NCBI RefSeq assembly: GCF_963169125.1
Contig: NC_084802.1
Span: 111,232,903-111,296,902 of the forward strand
Length of the DNA: 64,000 nt
Reading direction: 5' to 3'
DNA from: Humulus lupulus
Taxonomy: Eukaryota; Streptophyta; Magnoliopsida; Rosales; Cannabaceae
The position numbers and the translations under genes were made by a program. The notes beneath the pieces are model-generated. The model had not been told where the DNA came from and did no database searches. It was given only the letters and a program-made list of their open reading frames with translations. Of the stretch, positions 48,062-59,000 are shown piece by piece (within the stretch, counting starts at the first letter, position 1; every line of letters begins with the position of its first letter).

Positions 48062-48834
48062 AGGGGGACCTCTTTTATATATACATATATTATTTTATTT
48101 CTTTGGGCGCCTGGAGCGTTTTGTATGTTTGCCTTTTAGGCCGATACAATTGCCCTTGGGCTTTTAATTCAGGGTTATTCTTACCCTCAATATAATTCAC
48201 ATATTTTGGTATATCTCTAATCTTTTTTATTACCCCCTATTCTATCAATTATTTATGTTTGTGAACCTTCAAAGTATTTATACATCCAAATAGTTACAGG
48301 GGTCATTTTAGATCTGGGTATTGTTGCCTGATGGCTCACCTAGTTACTTTCTGGTCGATGACTTAATTATTTCCAGGAGTTTGATCGCCTATTAGCGTAT
48401 ACCTGTTAGGGATCAGGCCTTGGACCTGGTTTAGTTCTAGGATTTTCTTACTTAGTTAAATTCTAGGATTTTGTTTATGCTTTGAATTTTCTTAACTTAG
48501 TTCGTATTCAAAATTTCTTTGATAACTTGAGCTTTAAGAAGCCGTAGAGTAATCGATTTTCCAAATTCTAAGTTCAAAGCACAATTTTTTAATCTAAATT
48601 TGTTGAATGTTTCAATGACTGTTTGAGGGATATATGCCCCCCAAGCGATAAGAATTTATAAATATTCTAGATCACTTTTACATAATCAACTCATGTTGAA
48701 TTACAAAAACAAAATGAAATGGATTGATACCACGTCTAAAATACGTGGCAACCCTTTATTATTCAATTTTGAACAAAATGAAATAACTTTTACAAATAAG
48801 CCTTACAATCATTAAATCTAATAAAGACGTCCTA
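48062..48834. other. Element C spacer between antisense gene and integrase
   Basis: No gene. It corresponds to 21507-22502 of element B, including one diverged unit of the 119-bp repeat (ACTTAGTTCGTATTC... near 48494) and ATATGCCCCCCAAGCGATAAG near 48631, which matches the spacer sequence of element B near 22366. Confidence 0.7.
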
Positions 48835-48954
48835 TTACTGATAATACTTTTTGAGAAGTAGAGCGTTCCAAGTACGTGGAACCAATTCTCCATTTAATCG
48901 AGCTAGTTTAAAGGTTCATTCCCGTAAGATCTCCACGATCTGATAGGGTCCTTC
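48835..48954 (-). pseudogene. Integrase C-terminal remnant of element C
   Basis: The minus strand reads EGPYQIVEILRE, a stop, then TFKLARLNGELVPRTWN and KKYYQ before the stop, matching the last 40 residues of element B integrase. It is cut at 48954 by the following copia LTR. Confidence 0.8.
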
Positions 48955-50581
48955 TGTTGGGATTAGTGCCATTTAAAGCATATGTTTTGAACAATGTCTT
49001 ATGAAATAAATAATTGAAAGCATTTTTTGCATATATTGTTTGTTTATTATTATTAGAATAATAATATTATATAAATATCAGAAAATTCTCAAATTCGTTA
49101 TTATGACTACAATCTTCTATTGGTGTGAGAGGATTAAGATTGTAGGGAACGAATTTAAATAGTTTGCGGTAAAAAAAAGTTATGTGGAATCTTTGGATTA
49201 AATACTATAAGTACGGTTCACTAGTATTATGAGTACATGTAATCTAGATCAAGATTATTGATGTAGTAGGTCATCTTAATGGAGGTACTTTGTATAAAGT
49301 GGTTATACATGAATAGGACTTGATATGTTATTAATACTTATTAATACAATCTACTTTATAAGTATTAATTAAACATATCAATAAGATGATCATATACAAA
49401 TTGATCTTACTCTTGAAGTTATTATGAATTCATGTTTATGTCATATGAGTTCTTTGATTCACTCATTATTGTTTGTCAGAATGATTAGGCTGAAAACTTT
49501 TGTTTTGTGAACTCATTGAAGTAAATGGCTGGGGACATAATATACAGATATGGAATATATACCGTTCTGAGATGAATTGAATAATGGTTCTCTTAAGGGT
49601 TGGCTTTTGGAGCTAAAAGGTTATTGAGCTCAAATTCATAAATCAATTTATGGATTAACCTTCACTAGTAAAGTTAATGGTACTTAAGGAAACAATATAT
49701 AATTAAAGAGGTTAAACGATGATTAATTCCTACTTTAATTATGAACCATTAATAAATGATTTAATTTTATGAAGTGATTAAATCGATGTTCACTTTTTTT
49801 TTATATTTAAATGTGCTCAACAAATAAATGTTTATAATTATAAGAATGCAATCTCATATTTTTAGTGGAATAATATTGAGATTAATAAATTAAGGTTATT
49901 ATATTAAATATTTTAATTAAAAATCTATATTTATTGGAGCTTGAAATTATATGTCCATAGGTCCCTGAGATGACTCTATCAACACTATTCAAGGTAAGAG
50001 TTGAAATTGTGAAAAATCATAAAAATGACATATTTGGAAGAAATTTATTATTCAGGGTCAAATATATAATTGAGACAAATTAATTAATTTTTGAAATTAA
50101 TAAATTAATTAATTATATTTTTTCGAAATTATTTTAGTATTTTCAAAAATAACATTTAATAATTAAGATAATTAATTAACTTTAATTATTTAACAAATGT
50201 GAAAAATATATTTTTGATAATTCGAATTGGATTTAAATTTGAAATGATATTTATTCTTTAATTAATCTGATAAATAATTTATCAGATTTAGATATTTTTG
50301 AATAAATGAATTATTAAATAATAATTAAAAGAAAATGGTTGGAACACATCCCTGAAATCAGGGATGTGTTACACGCCAACTACAGTACATGCACTGTAGT
50401 TGGCGTGTAACTAGGTCCAAGAATGGGTATTTGATATTTCTTTTATTTATTTAATTATTTAATAATGGATTTATAATTTGGATTTTGAATTAAAAAAATT
50501 TAATTCATTCTTTTATTAATTCTTCAATTGGTAAATCGTCATCTTTTATTTCTCTATGATTAATGTATTGCATGTTAATAG
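48955..50581 (+). repeat. Copia LTR-like sequence J
   Basis: Starts TGTTGGGATTAGTGCC exactly where the integrase remnant breaks off. It is AT-rich with no coding frame. Two adjacent perfect hairpins lie at 50343-50408. The 3' end is not resolved, and no target duplication or partner LTR is visible, so the assignment rests on the terminal sequence and the clean break. Confidence 0.5.
50343..50408. repeat. Two adjacent perfect inverted repeats in LTR J
   Basis: AACACATCCCTGA and its complement (13-bp arms, 2-nt loop, 50343-50370), then ACACGCCAACTACAGT and its complement (16-bp arms, 6-nt loop ACATGC, 50371-50408). There are no mismatches in a region that is otherwise AT-rich and degenerate. 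Confidence 0.9.
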
Positions 50582-50988
50582 TGTTGGGTTTTATGCCCTT
50601 ATAAAACCATGTCAGACATGTAATACGATTTTATATTATCGATAAAAGTAATAGAAATCATTTGGTCTGACAACCATGTTGCTTGCTTGTTTTATTACAT
50701 GATTATTAAAATAATACAAACATTTATAAAATCTCGAACACATGGAAAGTTACAATTATAGTGCCTAGGTCACATTGGATTATAATTGTAATTATATGTT
50801 CAAAAGAACGAGTCCTAAGATTAAGTCAGTGCATTGGATTTTCACTGATATGGTAATCTACGATATGTTCTACTTATACATTCGAGGTGTGATGTCTTAT
50901 CCAAGGCATTGACCAAGTAGATAAGATCAGATGTATTTAGTTACATCGGACTAGGATCGATATTGATTATTGATTGATAAATAAGTAT
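50582..50988 (+). repeat. Partial copia LTR of the element E family
   Basis: TGTTGGGTTTTATGCCC and following blocks (TCCTAAGATTAAGTCAGTGC, GTAGATAAGATCAGATGTATTT) match the element E LTR read on its minus strand, with clear divergence. It is cut by element I at 50989. Confidence 0.8.
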
Positions 50989-51974
50989 TGTTATCCCTCA
51001 AAAATCCAGGGATGCGTGGTGAACGAGAAAGTGACACGTGGCATCACAAATAAGGGAAAAACGATGAAGTATTGAAAAAATACTGATGAGGAAAATAGAT
51101 AGGTCCAGGATCTATAGGGAAGTCGACTAGGCCTAAACCCCATAGGGGTGGTCGGCCTGTCCCAAGCCCTAGGGGTGGTCGCCCTGACCCCAACCCCTAG
51201 GGGTGGTCAACCTGAGATGTTCAAAAACCCCCTAGGGTTGGTCGGCCTGGCCCTAACCCCTAGGGGAGGTCGGCCCAAGCATGCCCAAGAACCCCTCGGG
51301 GTGGTCGGCCCACCCTATCCTCCATAGGGTGGTCGTCCTACACTCCCGAAAATGGGTAAAACTCACGCTCGTTCAGACGAATATCAACAGGCCTAGCACC
51401 ATAAGGTCATCAGGCCTAGCACCCAAGCTCTAAAGGGTTGTCGGGCCTAGCACCCAAGTCTCATAGACCAACCAAGACTTAGCATTTTCCCAGAGGTTTC
51501 AATCTTGCATTGTCTACCACCATCCAGAGAAACAACGAGAAGACCCACAATCTCATAATCATGGGGAGGTGGATACTTATCTCCACTACCTAATAATCAT
51601 GTATCAAACCACGATCCCAGTATTACTGATCATGTAACAGCCCCTGGGTACTATAAATAAAGGACCCAGGGCTTCGTTTCAAGGGATTGCTTTTTTTGGA
51701 ACTTTTGAGATCGGAGAACGATTTTGGGAGAAACTCTGGGAAAATTAGTAACGAGTGAATACTTTTGTTCATCAGTGTAATTGTCTATCGAGTGATTCAA
51801 TACTTAAAGCTAATTGGATTAGGTTATTATTATTCATCAGAACAGGGTTGAACCACTATAAAATTTCTGCGTGTTTGTTTAAGATATTCGTACTCTGTTG
51901 TTTATTATGTTTATTTCGTTCAAAATGTGTCATATACTATACATACGACCATTGGTCAATTTCACAGGTCAACA
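50989..51974 (+). repeat. 5' LTR of element I (986 bp)
   Basis: TGTTATCCCTC to AGGTCAACA. TATA box CTATAAATAA at 51651-51660. The upstream part carries seven degenerate units built on CCCCTAGGGGTGGTCGGCCTG (51137-51340) and three GGCCTAGCACC units (about 51391-51460). Confidence 0.85.
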
Positions 51975-52031
51975 TTTCGGTACTTTCATTGAGAGTACAA
52001 AATCAAGAAACACACTTTTATCAGTTTTACA
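51975..52031 (+). promoter_or_regulatory. Leader and primer-site candidate of element I
   Basis: TTTCGGTACTTTCATTGAGAG directly follows the LTR, a diverged form of the motif after the LTRs of A and B. The first gag ATG is at 52032. Confidence 0.55.
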
Positions 52032-55000
52032 ATGCCTCAAATTCCCAACCAGACAAAGAAGATAGCTCCTAGGGACTCCACCACTTAGGATCCCATCGAT
52101 CCCATCAACGAAGCTTAGGTGGAGGTTGGAGACCAACCTGATGCAAAAGATCCACATGATTCTCACCAGGAGGAGATGGCGCAATTTCTGGCAAGGCAAG
52201 AGGCCTTTGATACAGAAATTTCCCTCCAGAGGGCGACTATGGAACGACAATGACGAGAGATAAATGAGCAGGTCTAGAGGATAATCCAAAGGGAGTAGGA
52301 AGCTGATCAGAGGCATCAGGAGGCTGCTATGGCCCTTGAGGCGGCTACCTAGTTAGCTCGAGCCAACGCTGAAGCCGCTGCTCAGGCAGTGACAGAGGCT
52401 CAGGCCAAAACAGCAAGAATGCGAGACAACAGTAACAGGGGGTCCCAGGGGAGGAGTCGAACCCCAAGGACGCTCTCAGAGCCACTTTTCCAGAAACAGG
52501 ATGAAGAGGCATAGCCCAAGACTGCATCCTCCATGACTAAGAAGAATAACACTTCATATCGGAGTAGGAGTGTTACCAAGCCAAGGGCCCTTTCTTAGGG
52601 GGACAAATGAAACAACGCAGGAGATGAGGGTCAAACATCTGAGAGGCATGACAGGAATGGAAATGGACGCTCAAAATCTCAAAGTAATGTAGGAGGAGAG
52701 GCTCGGGGCAAGGTCGCACTGACAGGGGCAAGGCAAACCTGCCACCCCTACACCCTCAGTCTTGCAAGGGAAAGGAACCGATGAACAACACCAATACCAT
52801 GTTTGATAGGCTAGGGAAAGATGCACAACCTTAGGATCTGAGGGAAGTCATCAACAGGAGGACCAACGCTCAGGAGGTACCAGGGACGTCTACCCCACCT
52901 GGAGCAGTGATCCCACCAACAGTGCAGGGTTAAATAAATGCACTCGTCATGGATGTTCAGGGTTTGACAAAGAAACCTTCCAATATCATGCTGGCACATA
53001 GAAGTGGGAGTCCCTTCAGTGCTAATATCCAAGTTGCTCAGCCACCACTGAAATACAAGACCTCGAAACTCCCAACATACACAGGGAAGGAGGACCCAGT
53101 ACGACACATTGGGAAGTTCGAGGATCAGATGGAGTTACTCGGTGTGGAGCATGATTATAGGTGTAGGGTATTCCCTACCACTTTCTCTGACTTAGCCCAG
53201 GAATGGTATTGGAAATTCAAACCTGTATCCATCACTTCTTGGGAGCAGTTCAGGGAGGAATTCTGCAAGGTCTTCAGTGACGGACGAATTTAACCAGTTT
53301 ATGCCAATCAGCTAGCTGACATCAAGCAAGAGAAAGATGAATCTCTGAAAGACTGCATCCAAAGATTCATGAGAGAGGCAAACTGAGTGCCCACAGTAGG
53401 AGATGAAGGGAAGTTTGTTGCCATCTTGACAGGATTAATTTATCGTAGTCTTTTGTGGGATAGCATACACAGGGACCTCATCAACACCTTGCAGGAGTTC
53501 CTGGATCGAGCAGACAAATACATGAAGCTAGATGACGCTATCATGAAGGAAGAAAAATGCATAAACCATCCAACCACTGTTAAGGTAGATAAGAACAGCA
53601 CAAACCCTCAGGGCGGCAGTGGGGGCAACGGTAAGAAGAGGAATACCTCAAGTGCCGAGTAGGGTGGAGAGAAGAAAGCTAAGTCAGCACCCACCGACAA
53701 ACAGCCTAAGCATCAACCCTACCAGCCCAGGTTCACCAATTATACTGTCCTGACTACATCAAGGGCTGAGATTTACTTGGCAACATATCAGGTGGTACCA
53801 TACCAAAAGTCACCACCCTTGCGCTCAGAAGGAAAGAAAGACAAGAATAAGTTTTTTCGTTTCCATAATGACTATGGGCACGACACAAACAAGTTCAAAC
53901 AATTAAAGGATGAGATAGATTTTCTTCTCCAATCAGGAAAACTCTTGAGGTACCGAGTCAAGACCGAAACCCAGAGCAGGAATCTAGAATTTCGAAGGCA
54001 GAGGAGTCCACCACTGGAGCCAGCGGCTGTAGATTTTACACTGGATACCATAGGTGGGGGGTCCCACATAGCAGGTAATAGTTACAATGCTCGTGAGCGT
54101 TATGCAAGGACCCTAAGACATGAGGTAGGGGAGTCTTCCCAATGCATGTTTGTCGAGGAGCAGCCTTCAACGAATCCAAAGTATGAAAGTGAAACTCTCA
54201 CTTTTACGGAGGATGATGCCAGGCACATGAGGTACCCCCACAATGACCCTCTGGTCCTTACCATTCAAATCGCCAATGCCCGAGTGAAGAGATGCTTGGT
54301 GGATATGAGAAGCTCAATAGATATCTTTTACAAAACATCCCTCGAGAAGATGAAAGTCACGGTCAAGGACCTAACACCGTGTTCCCAGGTGATATATGGG
54401 TTCACGAGAAAATACCTAGCACAAACAGGAACTATCAGGCTACCGATGACGGTGGGGGATGCCCCCATGCATGAGACTGTGATGATAGAGTTCCTGGTGG
54501 TAGATTGTTCATCAGCTTACAATGTAGTGCTCGGTAGACCCCTCCTGATGACATTACACACAACAATATCTATTTGGCATCTGTCTTTGAAGTTCCCTAC
54601 AAGCGCAGGGCAAGGATGTGTACATGGTAACCAAAGGGAGGCACGAGAATGCTATAATGCGTCAGTGGTCAAGGCAAGGAAAGGACCATGCATAAACAAC
54701 ATGGTAGTAAGCTACTGTGAAGAGAAGGAAGGAACTGATGAGGTTGTCAACATGGAAGTTGATGTTGAAAGAAACACTCTACTGGAGCCGAGGGCTCCTT
54801 TTAATGAAGATTTGTTATTATAGCAAGTTTCCCAAATCGAGGGAAACGAAATCGATCCTCACTTTGGGGATGATGTCATGGGGGTAGGACCAGTCGAAGA
54901 TCTTGACAAAGTCCTACTAGATAAGGAGGACCCTACTAGAGTAATTAAGGTTAGGAAGGAGCTAAAGGTGGAAATTAAGGCACGGTTAGTATAATTTTTG

Positions 55001-56880
55001 AAGAAGAACTAGGACATTTTTTCCTTGTCACATAAGGACATGGTTGGAATTTCTCCATCTGTGATAAGCCATGTCCTCAAAGTGGACAAGAACTACCCAC
55101 CAGTTCAACAAAAGAGGAGACTACTTGACAAAGACCGATCTTAAGGCCTGAAGGAGGAGGTCGAGCGACTCAAGGAAAATAGATTTATAAGGGAGGCCTA
55201 CTTACATAATTGGGTATCAAACCCCGTGCTGATCCCAAAGCCAAATGGGATGTGGAGAACATGTGTGGACTTCACAGATCTGAAAAATGCCTACCCCAAA
55301 GACTGCTTCCCACTACCTAGAATAGACCAACTAGTCGATGCAACAACATGACATGAAATACTCTCATTCATGGATGTGTATTCTGGGTATAATCAAATAA
55401 GTATGCACCTTCCCGACGAGGAACATACCAGCTTCCGAACAGAGAAGGGATTGTACTGTTATAAGGTGATGCCATTCGGCTTGAAGAACGTAGGAGCCAC
55501 CTACCAGTGTTTAGTGAATGACATGTTTTGAGACTTTATCGGCAAAAATATGGAGGTATATGTCGATGGCATGTTGGTCAAGTCCAAAGAAGCTGGAGGG
55601 CATGTTCGAGACTTGGAGGAATGCTTTGCAATACTTAGAAAGTATAGCATGAAGTTAAACCCTCTCAAGTGCTCGTTTGGAGTTGGTTCTGGTAAGTTTC
55701 TTGGATACATAGTCAATTCACGTGGAATCAAGGCTAACCCTGAGAAGATCAAAGCATTGATCGACATGAAGTCACCTAACACAATCAAAGAAGTGAAAAG
55801 CTTAACAGGGAGAGTAGCTGCCCTTAGTAGGTTCATATCAAAGTCTACGGATAAGTGCGTCCCTTTCTTTAACTTACTGTGGGGTAGCAAGAAGATCCAA
55901 TGGAGTGAGGAATGTGAGGAAGCTTTCCAAGCCTTGAGGGAGCATCTCGCTCAACCTTCCGTCCTAGCCAAGCCAATATATGGTGAAGTACTATTCATCT
56001 ATTTGGCAATCACCGAGCATGGAATCAGCGCTGCTTTGGTAAAAGAAGAGAATAGGGTACTACACCCTGTGTACTATATCAGTAAAAGGCTAGTAGGTGC
56101 GGAGTCTAGGTATCCCCCTCTTGAAAATCTAGCCTATTGTTTAGTAATCGCCTCTCAAAAGCTGCATCCATATTTCCAAGCTCACTCAACCCAAGTCTTG
56201 ACGGATCAACCACTGAGACAAGTTCTTCAGAAACCAAAGGCCTCGGGACAATTAATCAAATGGGCAGTGGAACTAGGAAAGTTTGATATCACTTATCATT
56301 CGAGGATGGTGATAAAAGGACAAGCATCGGCAGACTTCATAGTCGAAGGCACCAACCTTGAAACCCTTCCTACCAATCGGAGAATGGAGATACCGAGAAG
56401 GAAGGAGATACTCCTGTATGGAAGCTATATGTTGATGGAGCATCCAATGAACACAACTTAGGCACAGGAATCATACTGATCACTCTGGAAAATCATTGAA
56501 TCCATTGCGCTCTCAGATTTTGATTTAATGCTTCAAACAACGAGGCTGAGTACGAGGCATTATTAGCAAGATTAAGCTTGTCTCGGGATGTGCATGCACA
56601 GTCCCTGGAGATATTTAGAGATTCCCATCTAGTGGTGTACTAGTTACTGGGGGAGTATCAAGCCAAGGGACTTAGGATGGGCAGTACCTAAATAAGGTTA
56701 AGGACTTGTTGGCGCAGTTCAAGAAATACTCAATTACACAAGTCCCGAGGGAGAAAATTGCAACGTTGATGCCTTAGCCAAGCTTGCCAGTGCCAAAAAT
56801 GCAGACACTCTGAATGTTGTTCCCGTCGAATTCTTGGTGGAAAGAAGCATAGCTGAGCAGGAGTCAAATGCATTATTTTC
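52032..56880 (+). pseudogene. Gag-Pol of element I, many stops, integrase missing
   Basis: Gag N-terminus from ATG 52032 has stops and at least one frameshift. From 52949 to 56461 the pieces lie in one frame broken only by stops: Gag core (HIGKFEDQMELLGVEHDYRC, AQEWYWKFKP), a weakened zinc knuckle (FRFHNDYGHDTNKFKQLKDE), protease (VDMRSSIDIF, YNVVLGRP), reverse transcriptase (VSNPVLIPKPNGMWRTCVDF, YKVMPFGLKN, EVYVDGMLVKSKE) and RNase H (YFQAHSTQVLTDQPLRQVLQ), then a second RNase H in broken frame to about 56880. The catalytic YVDD reads YVDG, and protease D-x-G reads D-x-R. Dead copy. Confidence 0.88.
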
Positions 56881-57000
56881 AAATTATCTGTGTAATAGCC
56901 ATTGTGCTTCAATGAATGAATGAATTTAATTTCTTAAGTTTCACTTAATTTTGTAAATTTCTTTCAACGAGGGAATTTTCCTTTAGATCTGTCAAACCCA

Positions 57001-57215
57001 TCGGATCATGTTTGATTCTGGTCCTTGAGGGACCCCTCGACCCATACGATCCAAAAGGGAGACATGTCCTGGGACCTTGAAGTCAAGTTATCGGATCATG
57101 TTCGAATCTGCTCCTTTAGGGACCTATCGACCCATAAAATCCAAACAAGAGTCTGGTCCAAGGACCTTGTCGTCAAATCATGGATCATGTTGATCTTGGT
57201 TCTTGAGGAGCCTAT
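57001..57215. repeat. 2.4 copies of a 90-bp tandem repeat in element I
   Basis: Units begin TCGGATCATGTTTGA (57001), TCGGATCATGTTCGA (57091) and TGGATCATGTTGA (57181) and share TCGACCCATA and GACCTTG blocks. They sit in the post-pol spacer, as the 119-bp array does in element B, but the unit is unrelated. Confidence 0.75.
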
Positions 57216-58391
57216 TGTTAGGAAAATATGTATTTTGCCTCAATGGAAATAATAATAAATTACAACTCTATGCAATATATTACAAATAAATAATGATTGA
57301 TTAAAAAGAGTTACAACTCTATAACTGAAAATTACAAATAAACAAAGAAAATGATGAAGAAGAAGAGAATAGTAAAATACAACTCTAAGCAAAAGGTTAC
57401 AAATAAAGTAAAGTGTTTGAAACAAAAGAAAAGAAAAGATTACAACTCTTGAACAAGAAATACAAGTAAATAGAAAAGAACAATATAAAGATGAAAAGCA
57501 ATAGAATGAAAGAAAGGAACAAGAAACAAAAGATGAACAACTCTCACTCACACTACCAAAGTGAAGAGTGTTGAGGATCACCAACTTGAACAACATTTGA
57601 AACCTTTGTCCAAAAGCTTATTTCCCCCTAACTCAAGCACTAAGGGATCTCTCACAGATTATAGGAAATGCTTTCTGGAATTATCAAGCCTCAAGGTGTT
57701 TCTAACTAAGTGCTCTAATGGATAGAAATGTTGTGTCTTACAAGTGAGCTATAGGCTCCAATTTATAGAGTTTAGAGACACCCTTTGAATTTCAAATTCC
57801 ACCAACCCCCATGATTGTTACCAAGTTTAATTGGATTAATATGGAATTAAAAATGAGATTTTGGGAGTTATTTGGGTTTTTTGAGCTGTTCAACAAAGAT
57901 TGAAAAAATTGAAAAAATGGTCAGTTTTTAGCCTGTGGCCGCGGCCAGAGACATTAGTGGCTGTGGTCACTAGCCTCTGTCCCACAGGCCACGGCCACCA
58001 ACATTTAGTGGTCGCGGCCACCGACTATTTTCAGCACAAAAAAATGTGCTGTTTTTCCAAACGGTTCCAAACCCTCCCAAATGATTTTGTAACTCCCAAA
58101 ACACATTATTGGGTTAAAATCATATCTCTAACAGCCATATCACATATGGCTTTATGAAATTCATCTCAATATTGTGTAACAACAAATTTACACAATAAAG
58201 GGTAATATTTGGAAGTTACAAATTTGTAACACCAAATATGTTACATTATTTGGATATATCTCATATATCTAAATATTGTAACTCTCTATTATATGTTACA
58301 ATATGTGATACTCTTTGTCACATTTATTTAATCTAAAACATTATATTATAATATAATATAATATTACATTATATTATAAAATAATATAACA
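57216..58391 (-). repeat. 3' LTR of element D (about 1176 bp)
   Basis: TGTTAGGAAAATATG to AATATAACA, followed by TTCCCCCACTAGATTAAA, the complement of a polypurine tract. A second similar end, AATATAACA then TATCCCCCACTTGATTAAA, occurs at 58463-58482, so the true LTR border is one of the two. Minus-strand TATA box is the complement of TTTATAGAG near 57763. A GC-rich patch lies at 57940-58020. Open frames inside it are not genes. Confidence 0.8.
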
Positions 58392-59000
58392 TTCCCCCAC
58401 TAGATTAAATAGTTATCTATTGTAACACATATTTAATCAATCATTATATTTTAAAATATAACATATCCCCCACTTGATTAAATAAGAACCCTCTCTTATA
58501 GGAGTCATTGCATTAGTGCATAAAGAAAAGTGTTTTTCAACTTGAACTTTACTATAGTGTAATTATCACAAAAATTTTCAAAAATTTGGTTGCACTAGGC
58601 ATTGAACCATCTTTTCATGATAACAAATCGGTGATAACACACACACCTTTGCGATGTTCACTTGAGACCTCTATGTCTCGCTTTGCACCATTAATGGCCA
58701 TGTGCACTTTCCATTCATGGACGTTCTTGAGAATACTCCCAATTCTCATGAGAGGCATCACCACCCCTAGGTCCATATAGGTAGAATTCTTATAGTATTT
58801 TGTTACCAAAAATACTTGTCTTTACAAGACTGAATTCTATTAAAAAACCTTTCGGTTTTAACCCTCCACTTGGTAATACACAAGTACTCAGTATCTCAGA
58901 TGGGACTTGTTCTGAGTACAACTAATATTCACTTGATTGACTTGTTATTACCTATTGAACCTAACACTAGTTGAATAACCAGTGTTAAGATAGGTTACCA
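58392..59000 (-). other. 3' untranslated region of element D
   Basis: Non-coding stretch between the RNase H stop (59001) and the LTR. It contains the duplicated polypurine tract and LTR-start-like block described for the 3' LTR. No gene is seen in the short frames 58586-58780 and 58615-58809. Confidence 0.65.

Larger units (their letters stand above)
35681..48954 (-). mobile_element. Element C: decayed Tat-type element, heavily nested
   Basis: On the minus strand it holds a 3' LTR (35681-37002), a polypurine tract (complement of TTTGTCCCCCAAGCT at 37006-37020), the antisense gene region, one unit of the 119-bp repeat, and the last part of integrase. It is cut at 48954 by a copia LTR. After removing nested inserts the order matches element B. 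Inserts: a solo LTR in the LTR (35992-36576), chromovirus solo LTR H (38081-45524), and copia E inside H (40186-44901). Confidence 0.85.
50989..57215 (+). mobile_element. Element I: truncated Tat-type Ty3/gypsy element
   Basis: Plus strand: 5' LTR, leader, gag, protease, reverse transcriptase and RNase H, then an abrupt loss of integrase near 56890 and a short piece of 3' spacer with a 90-bp repeat, cut by element D at 57216. There is no 3' LTR. It shares domain order and the post-LTR motif with elements A and B but is far more decayed. Confidence 0.88.

Noticed and set aside
57240..57596. Hydrophobic frame of 118 codons, repeated near 63145
   Set aside because: Lies wholly inside the element D LTRs; the repeat reflects LTR identity, not a gene.
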